DNA of 64,000 nucleotides from assembly GCF_020283565.1 (NCBI RefSeq), contig NC_060060.1, positions 23,622,001 to 23,686,000 on the forward strand, given 5' to 3'. Below the pieces are notes generated by a model. It was given only the letters and a program-made list of their open reading frames with translations. It did no database searches and was not told the origin of the DNA. Positions within the stretch are counted from its first letter, which is position 1; each line of letters opens with the position of its first letter. Positions 33,701 to 45,539 of this stretch are shown piece after piece. A program made the position numbers and the translations under genes. The stretch is from Trifolium pratense (lineage: Eukaryota > Streptophyta > Magnoliopsida > Fabales > Fabaceae).

Positions 33701-36700
33701 AAGGATTTGCAAGTCAAATTAAGCAAGAAAACTGAAGATGACAAGGCTAGCAGAGGAACGTGACAAGGCTACACCAGCAAATCTTTTCAAGAAGGGGGGA
33801 GTGAGTACTCAAGCTACCATCAACAGCATCTTTAAGAAGAATTTGAGAGAAGAAGCTTGTTTGGAAATTGCTTCATTCTTCTACAATAATGCTATAGCCT
33901 TTAATGTGGCAAAGAGTGATGAACTTCAAAGAATGTTGGAGATGGTTGCTAGACACGGCCTTGGCTTTAAGCCACCTACCTTATTATCATGAAATCAGAA
34001 CCAAGTACTTGAAGCAAAAGATGGAGGAGACAACAAAGGTCATTGAGGAACACAAACTTGTTTGGAAGAAGACGGGATGTACTATCATGAGTGATGGGCG
34101 CACCGACAAAAGAAGAACAATTCTGAACTTCTTAGTGAATAGCCCTAAAGGTACAGTTTTTTTAACGTCCATTGATGCTTCATAACAAAAACTGCTGATA
34201 AGATATTTGAGATGATTGATCAAGTAGTGGAACAAGTTGGAGAAGAGAATGTTGTGCAGATTGTGACCGACAATGCTGCAAACTACAAAGCTGCTGGTGC
34301 TATGTTAATGGAAAAAAGAAAGAAGCTCTACTGGACACCGTGTGCAGCACACTGCATAGATCTCATGCTAGAAGATTTTGAGAAAAAGACTACTGTCCAT
34401 CGTGAAACAATCTCAAGGGGTAAGATTCTTTACACAGTATATTTATTCAAAGTCTTCACTGATTTCTTTGTTGCAACATTTCACCAAAGGAAAGGATTTG
34501 GTGAGACCGGCTGTTACTCGTTTTGCAACATCGTATTTAACCTTGAAGTGTCTTGTGGAGAACAAAAGTGCATTGATAAGAATGTTCACATCAAATGAAT
34601 GGACAATAAGCAAGTTTGCAAAAACAGCTGATGGGAAGCAAATTGAAGAAGTGATTATGGATAAAGAATTTTGGAAAGATGTTATAATTTGTTTGAAAGG
34701 TGCAGGACCATTAATCAAAGTGCTTCGATTAGTGGAGATGAAGAACCAGCAATGGCACTTATCTATGAGGCAATGGACCAAGCAAAAGAAAAAATTCAAG
34801 TCAACTTCAACTCAGTTCAGAGAAGGTAAAATTATGTTTCAGTCCTGTTTCAATACTGTACCAGTTCTGTTACTGTGTTTCACTATTCTGTGTACTTCTG
34901 TACTTCACTATTCTGTGTACTTTTATATATCAATTTTCTATTCTATTTCAATGTTCTGTTTGCTGAAGCAAAATCCTGTTTTCACCTTGTTTTAGTTACA
35001 AGCCATTGTGGGACATCATTGATGATCGATGGGATGGGCAAATGCATAGGCTTTTGCATGCTGCCGGATACTATCTCAATCCCAAACTACACTACAGTGC
35101 TGATTTTAAAGCTCATTATGAAGTTAAGCATGGGTTGTATGACTGTTTGCAAAAGATGATTGGTGATGTGAAAGAAATTACTCTAATTGATGCTTAATTA
35201 GAAAGCTTTAAGAAAAAAGCGGTGTTTTTTGGAGGTCCAATAGCAATGGCTGCACTTGGAACAAAAACTGCTGCACAATGGTGGGAGTCTTATAGGGACG
35301 AGCATCCGGAGCTTCAGAAGTTTGCAATCCATGTGCTAAGTTTGACTTGTAGCTCATCCGGGTGTGAGCGAAATCGGAGTGCATTTGAGATGGTAAGCTT
35401 CTTTAAAATTTTAGTTTTGAAAATAACCTACGCTTTCAAAATATTAATAGAGTTTCTTAAACTTTGTATATATTAGGTCCACACAAAGAGGAGAAATCAG
35501 TTGAAACAAAGAACTATGAATGATGTTGTCTTTGTAATGACCAACTCAAAGTTATCCAAGAAGAACAAGACTAGAAAGGTGGTAGATTGTGAACTTGAAT
35601 TTGATGAGATTGATTCCAATAACGAACGGATTGTTGAAGAGGAAGGTGACAATGAAATTTTGGATTTCACTATAGGTGAGGATTTGGATGGGGAAGCTCA
35701 AAATGAAGAACATGAAGTGGCAGATGCTGAAGATGAATTTGAAATTCATAATCTGGATGATGAGTTTGAAGGAGATGAAGTTGGTATCGAAGACATGGGA
35801 ATTGGGTTTGATCAGAATGTCTTGAACGACTTGATGAATTAGGGGTTTTTAAGTTTAAGAGTATAAGTTTTAAAGTTTTTATGTTTAAGAGTCTATGTTC
35901 AAGTTTTAAGTTCAAGAGTCTAAGTTATTTTTCTATGTTCTAGTTTTTAAGTCTAAGCTATTTTGGTTATGTTAAAGATTATTGAAGTTATTTATGTTTA
36001 AGATTATGTTTAATATTAATGAAGGTTTTATGTTTAAGAAAATTTGTGGGATCTTACGATCCTACAATCTACGATCTTTCTATACCCCAACGATCTTTAG
36101 TGGGATCTCGATCCTGACAACCATGATTATGATGCTGCTGACACCAAGAACATGGGCATGATACGATATGACAAGTCCACAATTGTGTTCACTATATTGT
36201 TATCCTTGAGATATCCACAAGCATTCTCTTTCACCATTCAATCTTATGCAAATATATGTTCTCCAATCACTTTTCAAGATACATTCCATTTGGCTATTTT
36301 CCCACTCTACCTTCCACATTCTTCCTTCTAAAAACTTATTATGGTCACATCCTACTCAAAACCACACTATTGATATATACTAAACACGCTTTTAGTGACA
36401 TCAACTGAGATTTCATCATTAATGCCAACATGAAAACCAAACATAAGTAAATTAACAAAGCCACATTTCATATAAAGACCAACAATACAATTACTACTCC
36501 CTCTAGTCTCGAATACAATAAAAAAAAAAGTACCTAGTGGTCTTGAATATAAACAAATTTAATTACTTCCACTCTATTTAAAAATGCCAATCCTAAAATA
36601 TCATTCAATTACTTCATTTTTTTTTTATTTTTCGGTAGACAAAGTGGCAAATACCACGGAGACTCACACACATTGCGAGGTACCAGGTTCAAACCTATGA

Positions 36701-38823
36701 TGTTAATAGCGCGCTATAGCGGGATACCGTAGCGACAGGCCCCCTCCTCGCTATGCCAGAGGTCCACTTTCCACTATTTGAAGGGAAATAGTGGCGTCGT
36801 GTCGTGGCGGTGTCATAGCAGATCCATAGCGTTTTCTGGTCGCTTTTGCCTTTTGAGGGGATTTTTTTTATGAAAACTCTAATTTTGGAATTAAATCATT
36901 AAGTTAGGGGTATTTAGGGCTTTTCCGCACCCCTTTGGGTGCCCTAAGTTCTCAATAACTTCATATTTTCTCTTTGGGCCGTTTCTCAAATCCTTCAACG
37001 CTCTGCTTTCTCAAATCGCTCTGTTCCTTTCTCAAAACCGATCTGCTCTGTTCCTTCCTCTCTTCTCCTTACAAGGTTTGTTCGTTTCTTAAAATTGATC
37101 TGCTATGTTCCTTCCTCTTTGTTTTCTATTCTAAGTATTTTCATTTTCATAGTGCTCCGTTTCTATTCATCTATTTTCTACTGCTATTCTTCATCTCTGT
37201 TTCTATTCATAGTGCTCTGTTTCTGTTCTATTTTCACCTTCTTAGTGTTTTGTTTGTTATTTCTCTGTTAGGTTTAGGTTATCCCTGTTCTATTTGAAAT
37301 GGCATAATCTTTTAGAACTTGCTTTGTCTTATTTTGGTGGGATGTCATTTTGAGTAATTCTAGAACTTGATGGAATGTTATTTAGTCTTCATTTATAACC
37401 TATTTCGATGAGAAATGACAAAGTTTATCATAATCAATAAGTATGAATGTCCCTTTAATTTTTTGCATTTTTCTATTTTTTTAGTATTTATGTAAGTATA
37501 TTGTCGGAATTTATGTTTTCGTACATGGTCTTTTGGTCTTTACAATTGCGGTCATCCCACTATCCGCTATACCATTTTTGGGGGTCAGCGCTACGCACCA
37601 CTATCTGAGATTAACAACATAGGTTCGAACATGGGTGAAGGTGTCCAACCTAGCAATATCCGCATTGCCGCCAATTGAGTTAGGACTTATGAACGTTTAC
37701 ATTTTGGTTTCCAACTACTAAACTAGTAAACAAGTTTCAGCGACTTTTCAAAATACACTACTACTTTTTTATAAAATCAAGAAGATTAATTGACTAAACA
37801 AAATTTCTCAACAGGTGCAAAGTTAGTTAATTTTGCTTATAATCAACTTACTTTTTTATAAAATGGAGAAAATTAATTGACTAAACTAAATTTCTTAAAG
37901 GGTGCAAAGTTAGTTTTTTATTTTTTTTTGTTACAATGGAGCCAGAGAGGATCGAACCTAGACCTCCTGCATACTACCCAAACCCCTGACTTTTGTTGTA
38001 ACTAACTTTTACAACAAAAGTTAGTTACTTTTGCTTATAAACAACACCAAATGGAGTATTTCATAAGCAATCAAATCTCTCATATTCAAAATTTCACACA
38101 TCTAACTCACCTAAACATCACAATTAAAAAAAAAAAAAAAACTCAACTTCATTGATATCTAAGTACCTAAATAACATAAAAAAGACAAATTTAACTTCAC
38201 CATCATAATCCATATAAAAAAAGAAAAGAACCTGTTATCACAGAAGCCCAATTATCACTAAACTTGAATCCAGAAGAACGCAAAACCTTCCTACAAGAAT
38301 CTAGAATCTTCTCCTGCACTTCAACATCCAACATCCTCATCCCAGCCGTAGCCATAAGCCGAATCTCCGTCTCCTTCCAGCTCTCCTTCGGGATCCGATT
38401 TTTCGCAAACTCCACCAGCTCCAAAACTGACCTACCCGCTCCATCCGGATCCTCCGCAAACGATGATAAACCCGGATTCACTCTCATCGAATCCAACCCT
38501 TTTTTCCCAAAATCCAACGCATTTTTAACCTTATATTTAAATAAATGAACCCTAGTTCCCGTACTTCCACCGTCGATAATAATCCGGTACCGGAAACCGG
38601 TTCCGGTCAACGGAGAACTAAAAAAAGTGTAATACGAGAAAACGAGGAGGAATGAGAAAAAGAGAGAAGCGATGAAAGCGTTATTGAAAAAGAAACATTT
38701 TGAATTGTTATTGTTGTTACGAGCGAAGAGATTTGTGGAACGGATTTGGAGCTTTTTCACCGTTGGATCCATTTGCTTTGGATTTGAATCGACCCGATTT
38801 CGAGCATTCAATCGTCGCATCAA
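27704..38823 (-). CDS. Apyrase (GDA1/CD39 nucleoside phosphatase), APY6-like
   Basis: Eight minus-strand exons: 38823-38232, 32988-32876, 32693-32586, 31898-31844, 31057-30866, 30756-30659, 30102-29906 and 27977-27704. They total 1629 bases and 542 residues, and every phase joins. An N-terminal membrane segment lies at about residues 47-69. ACR1 is DGGSTGTR (84-91), ACR2 LMATAGMR (156-163), ACR3 SDEGVYAWVVANYALG (199-214), ACR4 IIELGGASAQ (226-235) and ACR5 IPLDWALGAF (about 462-471). A second membrane segment (LLGIFIILLFTAW) lies near the C-terminus. Plant apyrases of this group hydrolyse NTPs/NDPs to NMP, probably in the Golgi or plasma membrane lumen. Intron 1 is 5.2 kb and full of transposons; intron 7 holds an LTR-like piece. 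The start is the first ATG of the open frame; the next Met (residue 2 or 18) is possible. Confidence 0.9.
29038..29300 (+). mobile_element. Probable solo LTR
   Basis: Lies in apyrase intron 7. It has two tandem copies of a block of about 45 bases (starting 'gtctttacctta', at about 29072 and 29109), a TATA-like 'tataaatg' (29212) and AATGAAA-type signals, as in copia-like LTRs. No internal retroelement sequence is adjacent. Ends not determined. Confidence 0.4.
32032..32355. mobile_element. Tourist/Harbinger-like MITE
   Basis: 324 bases. Terminal inverted repeats are ggctttgtttgcaag on the left and, complemented, ggctttgtttgcgag on the right, both continuing into G-rich sequence. The 3-bp target repeat is TTA at 32029-32031 and 32356-32358. 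It is in apyrase intron 3. Confidence 0.85.
33430..36123 (+). mobile_element. Decayed hAT transposon (BED finger, DUF659, dimerisation)
   Basis: Lies in apyrase intron 1, antisense to the host gene. From 33438 it reads MSSSIPVGAS, a stop, then a BED zinc finger (CNYCGK...LKHHLGHTK). A DUF659 region follows (CTIMSDGRTDKRR, VTDNAANYKAAG, WTPCAAHCIDL), then an hAT C-terminal dimerisation block (AAQWWESYRDEHPELQ, SSGCERNRSAFE) and an acidic tail ending at 35842. Several stops and frameshifts separate the parts; some may be introns, but the early stop is not. The right end 'gatctcgatcctgacaacc' (about 36105-36123) looks like an hAT terminus. No matching left end was found. Confidence 0.75.
36695..37622. 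mobile_element. Non-autonomous hAT-like element
   Basis: 928 bases. The ends are ctatgatgttaat and, complemented, ctatgttgttaat. They are flanked by 8-bp target repeats GTTCAAAC (36687-36694) and GTTCGAAC (37623-37630). Sub-terminal 'gcgctatagcgggata' and 'tatccgctat' are inverted. It carries no transposase. It has split a SINE-like repeat (B-box word 'ggttcaaac' at the left edge). Confidence 0.75.
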
Positions 38824-41556
38824 ATGGATTAAGGAAGATGGAGAAGGATGACGGAATTGTTAATCATGTCAAGGGATTGAGGTTTGCCGGAGATGGTTGC
38901 CGGCGGTGATGGGTCTGTTCTCTCTCCTGGTGTGGGCGGAGAGAGAGAGAGAGAGATTTACGGAGTTGAAGAGAAAGAATTAACGCGTGTGTATCATTTT
39001 ATTTAATAATTTTAAGAAGCTGTATTTTTTGTATTTTTATTTTTTTTGTGTGGAAAAAAGTATGCTAGATTTTAATTTTAATGCCAGAGTTTAAGATTGT
39101 TTTCCTAAAAATAATGACGGTAATTAATTGATGTGTATAATTTTTTTTAATGATTATTAATATTAGCTCATTTTATATTTATTAATTAGTTGAATCACAA
39201 TTTTTTATTTAATTGAAAACAATTTAGGGTGATACTTGACTAAAAAATAAAAAATTTAGGGTGATAGGATAATACTCCGGTTCAAGGTCCGGTTCAAGGC
39301 AAGGAAGATATTAGGGTTCTTAGAGCACTTACAAAGATAATTATATTTATCTTTCTCCAAGAATACTAGTGAAACTCAAACTCGAGACCTCCCAGATCTA
39401 AGACTTATCTTTTTACACTAGACCAAACTCTTGGAATTAGTTGAATCACAATTTTTACTAAACACAAGAGTAAGTGAGCTGTGTAATAGGCGACTATTTC
39501 GCACGGTAATTAGTTATGCCACATCAGCCTGTTAGTTAAGTTAGTTGGTATTTTGGTTTCAACTAACCTTGTAACTAAATGGGGTAGTATATATATAAGT
39601 TGATGTATTCTTGTAAAGAGATAGAAGAGATACACATTCTATAGAATCAGTGATAAAAGAGAGAAAATAGAGTGATTGTGTGAGGGGATTGCAACTTGCA
39701 AGTTGCAACTAGAAAGTCTTATACACATTGTTGCTGCTACACTCAGCTTGATCGTAGTGATGGTATCGACCTCAGCGAGGATGCAGGAGATCTTTTACTC
39801 TGAACCTCTGACTAGTGCAGTGCAAAGTGGCCTGCTACTGCTGCCAATGGATCAGCAATATTGCATTAAAAATGTTGATAGATTTCGTCAGGCATATCAG
39901 CCCTTATATAGTAGATGAAGTGAACCAATGGTCCACTCCAAAAAATTCTATATCAATTTCTTTATGTTAGATTTAGAAGTTAAAGAAACAGTAGATATGT
40001 TAGATAGAAAGAGTAAAAAAGACTTGAAATGTGCAGATTGCATTAACTGCAATACTTTTACAACACTTTTTTAGTGTCATTCATTGAGTGTTTAAAGTTT
40101 CATATTCAAGATTATTATGAACCAAAGTAGACCAATGTTAGGCTCCATGTTCAGCTCAATTGATTCTTTAACTATGTTCATAGACCTAATTAAATAATTG
40201 AGTTCAACTACACAAACTGCTTCGGTTCATTGCTAGTTTGCTACTATTTGGGCTGTATAGAAGATAATGTAAGGTTATCCTTTAGAATCCATACATTTTC
40301 GGTTTTTCCATATCATGTTGCTAATCTAGTTTTCTGTTGCATAAACAGTTATTTTGGTTCCTCAGTGCGAGACAGTGTCATTATAATCCTTGAATGTATT
40401 CAACTTCAAAAACATCCGTAAGTGTCTTATTTCATGGACCAAACTGAGTGACAGAAGACACGTTCAATGACCAAATTGACTAATTAAAGACACAAATTAA
40501 AATAGCTCATTAATAGTAGCACAAATTTCCATAGCAGCTTTGAAGGACTTGTTCTTGTAATGCAATCTAACCCTCTAAAATGCTTGCTACCAACCAAATC
40601 ACATCTGCACAAGAAACATAATGTTGATCTCCAATTATTGACTGCATTTAGTTTTTTGCATAAAGAAAAATGATCATGTAATGATGTAATTGCATAGTAC
40701 AGAAAGTATCATTGCATGAATGTCTGTTGTGTGTGATAAAAAAAGATATAAATGTTAAACAAACCTTTAGAATAGATGATCTTAAATATTGAAGTGCATG
40801 GATTTTCACTGTCAAAATACAGGTTGCAGAGATGAATATCAGTTGTATAATGCAACACATATTCAGGATTCTATTGGACACATATAAGTGCACCATAATC
40901 AGAAACTAGACTGAAGGAGATATATGCCTTGCTCATTTAGAGACATGTATTTGTCTACATGCTAGACTTCTTTTCTATCTATCTCAGTCTCTGAGATTCA
41001 TCAAGCTGTGTTGAAAACTCTCTTAGGGTTTATTCACTTGGATTGTATAATCCAACTCTTAACAAGTTCTCTCATACTATATAATAGAGAAGTGTGACTT
41101 CTTTCATGTATTTGACTCTTCATGATTACTGGTTATTAATCTCCCACAACACAATATACATTCACCTCTATCCATTAACTCTCTTAATGATAATGGTGGT
41201 CTTCAAGAGTTACATCTATTAGTATGCGAAATGATTAATTTTCACTTACTTGGTAATGGTGCCTCATCAATTATAGGAAGAAATTCCGACAATTTTGTAC
41301 TTGCACTTGCAGAAACGCCAAGCGGTTTAATGCACATAATTTAACAATTTTGTGGCTTATGGAGATGAAAACACACATCTAAGCTTACATGACCTGCAGG
41401 AGGGGTACAAGAAATAATATATGTACTTTTAATTACCTTTGTAAGATTGTAGAAGATTATAATAATAATGATAATTGGCATTTAATCATATAAATATATC
41501 AATGCAGGGCAGTGTCTACCTGATAAATGCAGTCATCCACAGAGCAATGGTGCACT
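38824..41556. other. Intergenic region between apyrase and NLR
   Basis: 38824-39000 is the apyrase promoter and leader, with a (GA)n run at 38938-38955. About 39440-39930 resembles LTR sequence (TATA-like 'atatatataag' at 39588). 40040-40930 is the downstream partner of the repeat at 45540-46180. No gene supported. Confidence 0.45.
40040..40930 (+). repeat. Direct repeat flanking the NLR, left copy
   Basis: Blocks shared with 45540-46180 in the same order and orientation include 'ttgattctttaactatgttcat', 'ccatatcatgttgctaatctag' and 'aaaatgcttgctaccaacc'. By position it is the 3' flank of the NLR. See the right copy. Confidence 0.75.
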
Positions 41557-44500
41557 CTATAGGGAGCAGTGCCCCAGGAAAACTTCACCAGCCCCATAAT
41601 ATCGATCGCCATGTACTACTTTCTTACTTCGTACTTCAATATGCTGAACATGAGCTATTTTTGACCAGTCCTCGCCTATTTCCTTCTGGCATCGCTTCTC
41701 CACCCGAGGGCAGCATTCAATACACAATAGTTTTAGACTGCTAAGACATTGGATGCTCGCCGGAAGACAGCTCAAATTAGGACACAAAGAAATCCTTAAT
41801 GTCTGAAGCAAGGAAAGGTTTCCCAACCAGTCAGGCAAAGATTCTAGTTTTGGAAGATCAGACAATATTATGCATTGCAGAGAAGTCATATGTTGCAAAG
41901 CCTCATGCAAACTTTCTACTTCCGGACAGCTAGATATCGTCAATATCTCTAGACAAGTTAGGTATTGAAAACCTTCTGACAGATTCAACTTGTGGCACTT
42001 CACTATATGTAGCACCTTGAGAGAGCATAGTCCTTTCAATACTTCATCTGTCAATGACTCAATGCTATCGCAATTGCCGATATATAAGATTTGGAGAGCA
42101 TGAAGGTTAATGATTTCATTTGGGAGTATCTCGAGTTTGGAGTGGTGATGAAAGCCTAATGTCTTTAAAGATCCAAGGTTTACTAAGATCTCATCTGGAA
42201 AGCAAGTTAACTCTTCATTCTTCAAGAAACGTAGGGTTTCAAGACTACCTAATTTATGAATTGATGTTAGTAAATGTTGATTGTATTTCCCTTCTATATA
42301 CAACTCCTTGAGAGATGGAAGGCAAGGAAAACCAGACAAATTAGAACATTCAGTAATTTGAAGTAAACTAAGGGCCGGGAACATATTTTCTCCATCCTCC
42401 CTTGATAGCCTTATCAAGTTTGGCAGATTCTCTAGGACTAGAGCTTCCAAAGCCATTAAACCTCCAACTCCACCATTATAGGACTCATCCCTTAGGTATA
42501 TTACATGACTCATGTTAGATATTTTTAGATTCTTCAAAGAAGCTAGTTTCCCTAGCTGCGGAAGGTGTAAACAGCTTTTGCAATCCGCGAGCTGTAAAGA
42601 AGTTAAGCCTTTTAGAGAAGGACTAGACATCCACTGTGGGAAATACGTACCTGTATATCCTCCCACACCCAAAAAATCAAGTTGTTGGGTATGAGGTTGA
42701 AGCACTTCCAGAATTTTCTCAACATTTTCTTGTAATTGTGACCCTTCATTTCTCCCCCACGACAACCTCAATTGGTTCAAGTGTTTACTGGACATATTGG
42801 CTTCTTTGGCCTGTGCTACACTTTTTACTCTCTCTAGGTGCTTGATGTGAAGCTCTCCCTTAAGGTTTAGTTGTCCCAATTCTTCCAAAAGGTACCCTAT
42901 TTTCTTACCAACAACATATATACCTAAAGTCCTTAGGAAAGTCAGCTTTCCTATATGAGGGGGCAAGCTTGATAGTGAGTAGCAATATCTCAAAGATAGT
43001 TGTTGTAGAGCTTTTAAGCATGTTAAACTATCAGGCAAACTTTTTAGATGATAACAATAGTCTAATTTCAAAACCTGCAAATTGCAAAGCCTACAAAGAG
43101 ATTGTGGAAGAGTTTTGAAACTACCATGAGAAATATCTAAGTACCTTAGATATTTTAAACGACCAATCAAAGTTGACAAATTTTTTAGTCTTTTGCTCGA
43201 AAGCACCCTCAAAGAATAACATTTCAATACTTGAGGTGAAAGTTGTTTAGTATCACTGGACTTCAACTCTATGTAGGTCTTCAAGGAGTTGGCATGGTGC
43301 AACTGGATTGAATTGTTTTCATCAGATGTGTGTTGTTCGTAAATTGAGAAGTGACGGGTTCTTGCATGCATATTAACTATACCCTTATTATATGTACTGC
43401 AACAAGTTTCCTCTCCAAAAGATTGAGCAAGATCATGAACAAGATCATGCATTTTGAAATACATAACCTTGCCAAATTTATCTGTTTGAATATCTTGAAA
43501 AAGTGAACTCCAATATAGTTCATTCCACACCTCATCACCAATATCTTCCGCTTCCAACATTTCATTGGATGAAATGAATCCATTGGCCACCCAAAGTTCA
43601 ATTATAAGTTTCTTACTTATTTCTTCATCTTTTGGAAATATTGCACAAAAGGTAAAGCATTGTCTCAACTTGACTGGCAAGTACAAGTAACTTAATCTCA
43701 AGGCCTGCATGACAGAGTTCTCACCTTGTAAGGTCCACAACTTGCTTTCCTTGACATGGAGCCATTCTTTTTCTTCTCTTTTAAAGCGCAACAGACTTCC
43801 TAATGTTATTGCTGCGAGAGGCACTCCCCTACACTTCTTTAGTATCTCTTTTCCAATTTCCACAAGTTTTGTCGATTCTACCTCAGTTGGTCCAAATGCT
43901 CGATTTTTAAACAATTCCCAACAGTCTTCATCAGACATCATTGATAGTTCATGTGGAGGCACCGTTCCCATGATTTCTGCTACCTTTGAAAGCCGTGTAG
44001 TGACCAAAATCGAAGCACCCTTTCTTCCACAAGACAATACAGACTTCAACTTCTGCCAATTCTCTTGTTCCTCATCCCACAAATCATCCAAAACAAGCAA
44101 ATATCTTTTACCTCGAAGTAACTCTTGCAGTCTTCTTTGTAGTGGCTCGAGATCCAAATCCTCACAATCATAGGAATTTCCAGATATTGATCCTATCATA
44201 GCTTTTGTCATTCTCTTCAGACTGAAATCTTCTGAAACACACACCCAAATTCTTAGCTCGAAGTGGTCAACTATCCTCTTATGGTTGAAGATGAGTTGGG
44301 CGAGTGTTGTTTTACCAAGTCCACCTATACCTGTTAATGGATAGACCGATAAATCCTCCAATTCAGATGCATCACTAACCAAAAAGTCTACAATTTTATC
44401 CTTGTCTCCATCCCTTCCATATACTTGAGGTTGAGTGACGATTGAGGTGGTTTCGCGCCAGTCAATGACTCCATTTCTCCTCTTCCTATCTGTCTCAACC

Positions 44501-44916
44501 AAATGAAACTTGCTCTTTTCTTCGCTAATTTCATCTAACCTCTCCCTTATCTTTTTCATTTTCTTAGCAATTTTGTAACGGAAAGCAACATGCTTTGGAT
44601 GAAAAGATGATAAGAAAGAGGTTTGTACGTTCTCAGATTGTCCACAGTTGACTCGTTTGTACTCGAATGCTTCAGTGGCACACTCGTCCAAAATATCATC
44701 TAGAACATGAGCAGCATCTTTCAACTTTTGCAACCAATCCTTTATAGCTATGTTTGAGAATTGTTTCTCTTCAGCATCTTCAAGTGTAGCCTTGATTGTA
44801 GTGAGCAAGCTAGCAATACTCGTAAAGTCTTTATCGAAACCAAGAAATAGGCCAAGCTTGTTTGCAATGAGTGAGGTCAAATTCTTAAGCACAAATTCAA
44901 CCACAGCCTCTGCCAT
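41557..44916 (-). CDS. CC-NB-LRR disease resistance protein, RGA type
   Basis: A single exon of 1119 residues on the minus strand. It has an N-terminal coiled coil (to about 135; AAHVLDDILDE at 68-78), P-loop GIGGLGKTT (196-204), kinase 2 LLVLDDLW (273-280, the final Trp typical of CNLs), RNBS-B SILVTTR (302-308), GVPLAA (364-369), RNBS-D CFTFCAIFPKD (420-430) and MHD (489-491). About 550 residues of LRRs follow (ISHGSFKTLPQSLCRL, LESLPDWLGNLS). All nucleotide-binding motifs are intact, so it looks functional. Such proteins sense pathogen effectors and trigger immunity. The closest family is the legume and potato RGA-like CNLs. Flanking direct repeats suggest it came from a tandem array. The recognised pathogen cannot be inferred. 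Confidence 0.95.
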   Translation of the reverse strand: MAEAVVEFVLKNLTSLIANKLGLFLGFDKDFTSIASLLTTIKATLEDAEEKQFSNIAIKDWLQKLKDAAHVLDDILDECATEAFEYKRVNCGQSENVQTSFLSSFHPKHVAFRYKIAKKMKKIRERLDEISEEKSKFHLVETDRKRRNGVIDWRETTSIVTQPQVYGRDGDKDKIVDFLVSDASELEDLSVYPLTGIGGLGKTTLAQLIFNHKRIVDHFELRIWVCVSEDFSLKRMTKAMIGSISGNSYDCEDLDLEPLQRRLQELLRGKRYLLVLDDLWDEEQENWQKLKSVLSCGRKGASILVTTRLSKVAEIMGTVPPHELSMMSDEDCWELFKNRAFGPTEVESTKLVEIGKEILKKCRGVPLAAITLGSLLRFKREEKEWLHVKESKLWTLQGENSVMQALRLSYLYLPVKLRQCFTFCAIFPKDEEISKKLIIELWVANGFISSNEMLEAEDIGDEVWNELYWSSLFQDIQTDKFGKVMYFKMHDLVHDLAQSFGEETCCSTYNKGIVNMHARTRHFSIYEQHTSDENNSIQLHHANSLKTYIELKSSDTKQLSPQVLKCYSLRVLSSKRLKNLSTLIGRLKYLRYLDISHGSFKTLPQSLCRLCNLQVLKLDYCYHLKSLPDSLTCLKALQQLSLRYCYSLSSLPPHIGKLTFLRTLGIYVVGKKIGYLLEELGQLNLKGELHIKHLERVKSVAQAKEANMSSKHLNQLRLSWGRNEGSQLQENVEKILEVLQPHTQQLDFLGVGGYTGTYFPQWMSSPSLKGLTSLQLADCKSCLHLPQLGKLASLKNLKISNMSHVIYLRDESYNGGVGGLMALEALVLENLPNLIRLSREDGENMFPALSLLQITECSNLSGFPCLPSLKELYIEGKYNQHLLTSIHKLGSLETLRFLKNEELTCFPDEILVNLGSLKTLGFHHHSKLEILPNEIINLHALQILYIGNCDSIESLTDEVLKGLCSLKVLHIVKCHKLNLSEGFQYLTCLEILTISSCPEVESLHEALQHMTSLQCIILSDLPKLESLPDWLGNLSLLQTLRISLCPNLSCLPASIQCLSSLKLLCIECCPRVEKRCQKEIGEDWSKIAHVQHIEVRSKKVVHGDRYYGAGEVFLGHCSL

Positions 44917-45254
44917 CTTCTAAGTTCTAACTCAGAATGAAAATGCAAGATTTTGTTTGTTTGAGAAATGATGAGATTGTGAAGTCAACAACCCACTACT
45001 AGTAAATAAATAATAATGTATTTGGAATTTTGCTCAAAGTTGTTGAAATTTCCACACCTGATAATGTTATATTAACAAAAAAACCCAGCTGTCTAAAGTA
45101 CTACTATATCTATTCTATAATTTAATAACTCCCGTTAAAAAAAACAATTTAAGAATAATAATATCAGTTAGCTTGTTAATTTAAATCTCATCTATATTCC
45201 AACAATTTAAGAATAATAATAATACCAGTTAGCTTGCTCGTACACATTTATTTG

Positions 45255-45345
45255 TTACGGTTGATATTGGAACACACGGTCGGAACACCGTACATAGTAC
45301 ATACATCGTACACCGTACATAGTACATACATCGTATAGCCTTTGC
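45255..45345. repeat. Short tandem repeat
   Basis: 'caccgtacatagtacataca' plus 'tcgta' repeats twice (about 45286-45335), in the NLR upstream region. Could affect its promoter. Confidence 0.7.
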
Positions 45346-45539
45346 TTCTCAAATAATGTGCACCGAAACCGAAGTCGAGCAAAAAAAATATTAGAAAAAG
45401 GCAAAATGTATCCTGACCATATGAAAATACCGTGTCGAGTGTTCCTTTGTGTGTTCCTAAATCATTTCTTTTTTATTTTTATACAACTCTCCTATACTGT
45501 ATCAAACAAACGTATTATCCTTGAAATGCGGAGATTCCA

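Noticed and set aside
36974..37297. Leu/Phe-rich frame inside the 928-base hAT element
   Set aside because: Pyrimidine-rich low complexity within a non-autonomous transposon; no transposase motif.
41475..44173. Plus-strand open frames opposite the NLR
   Set aside because: Antisense shadows of the long NLR exon.
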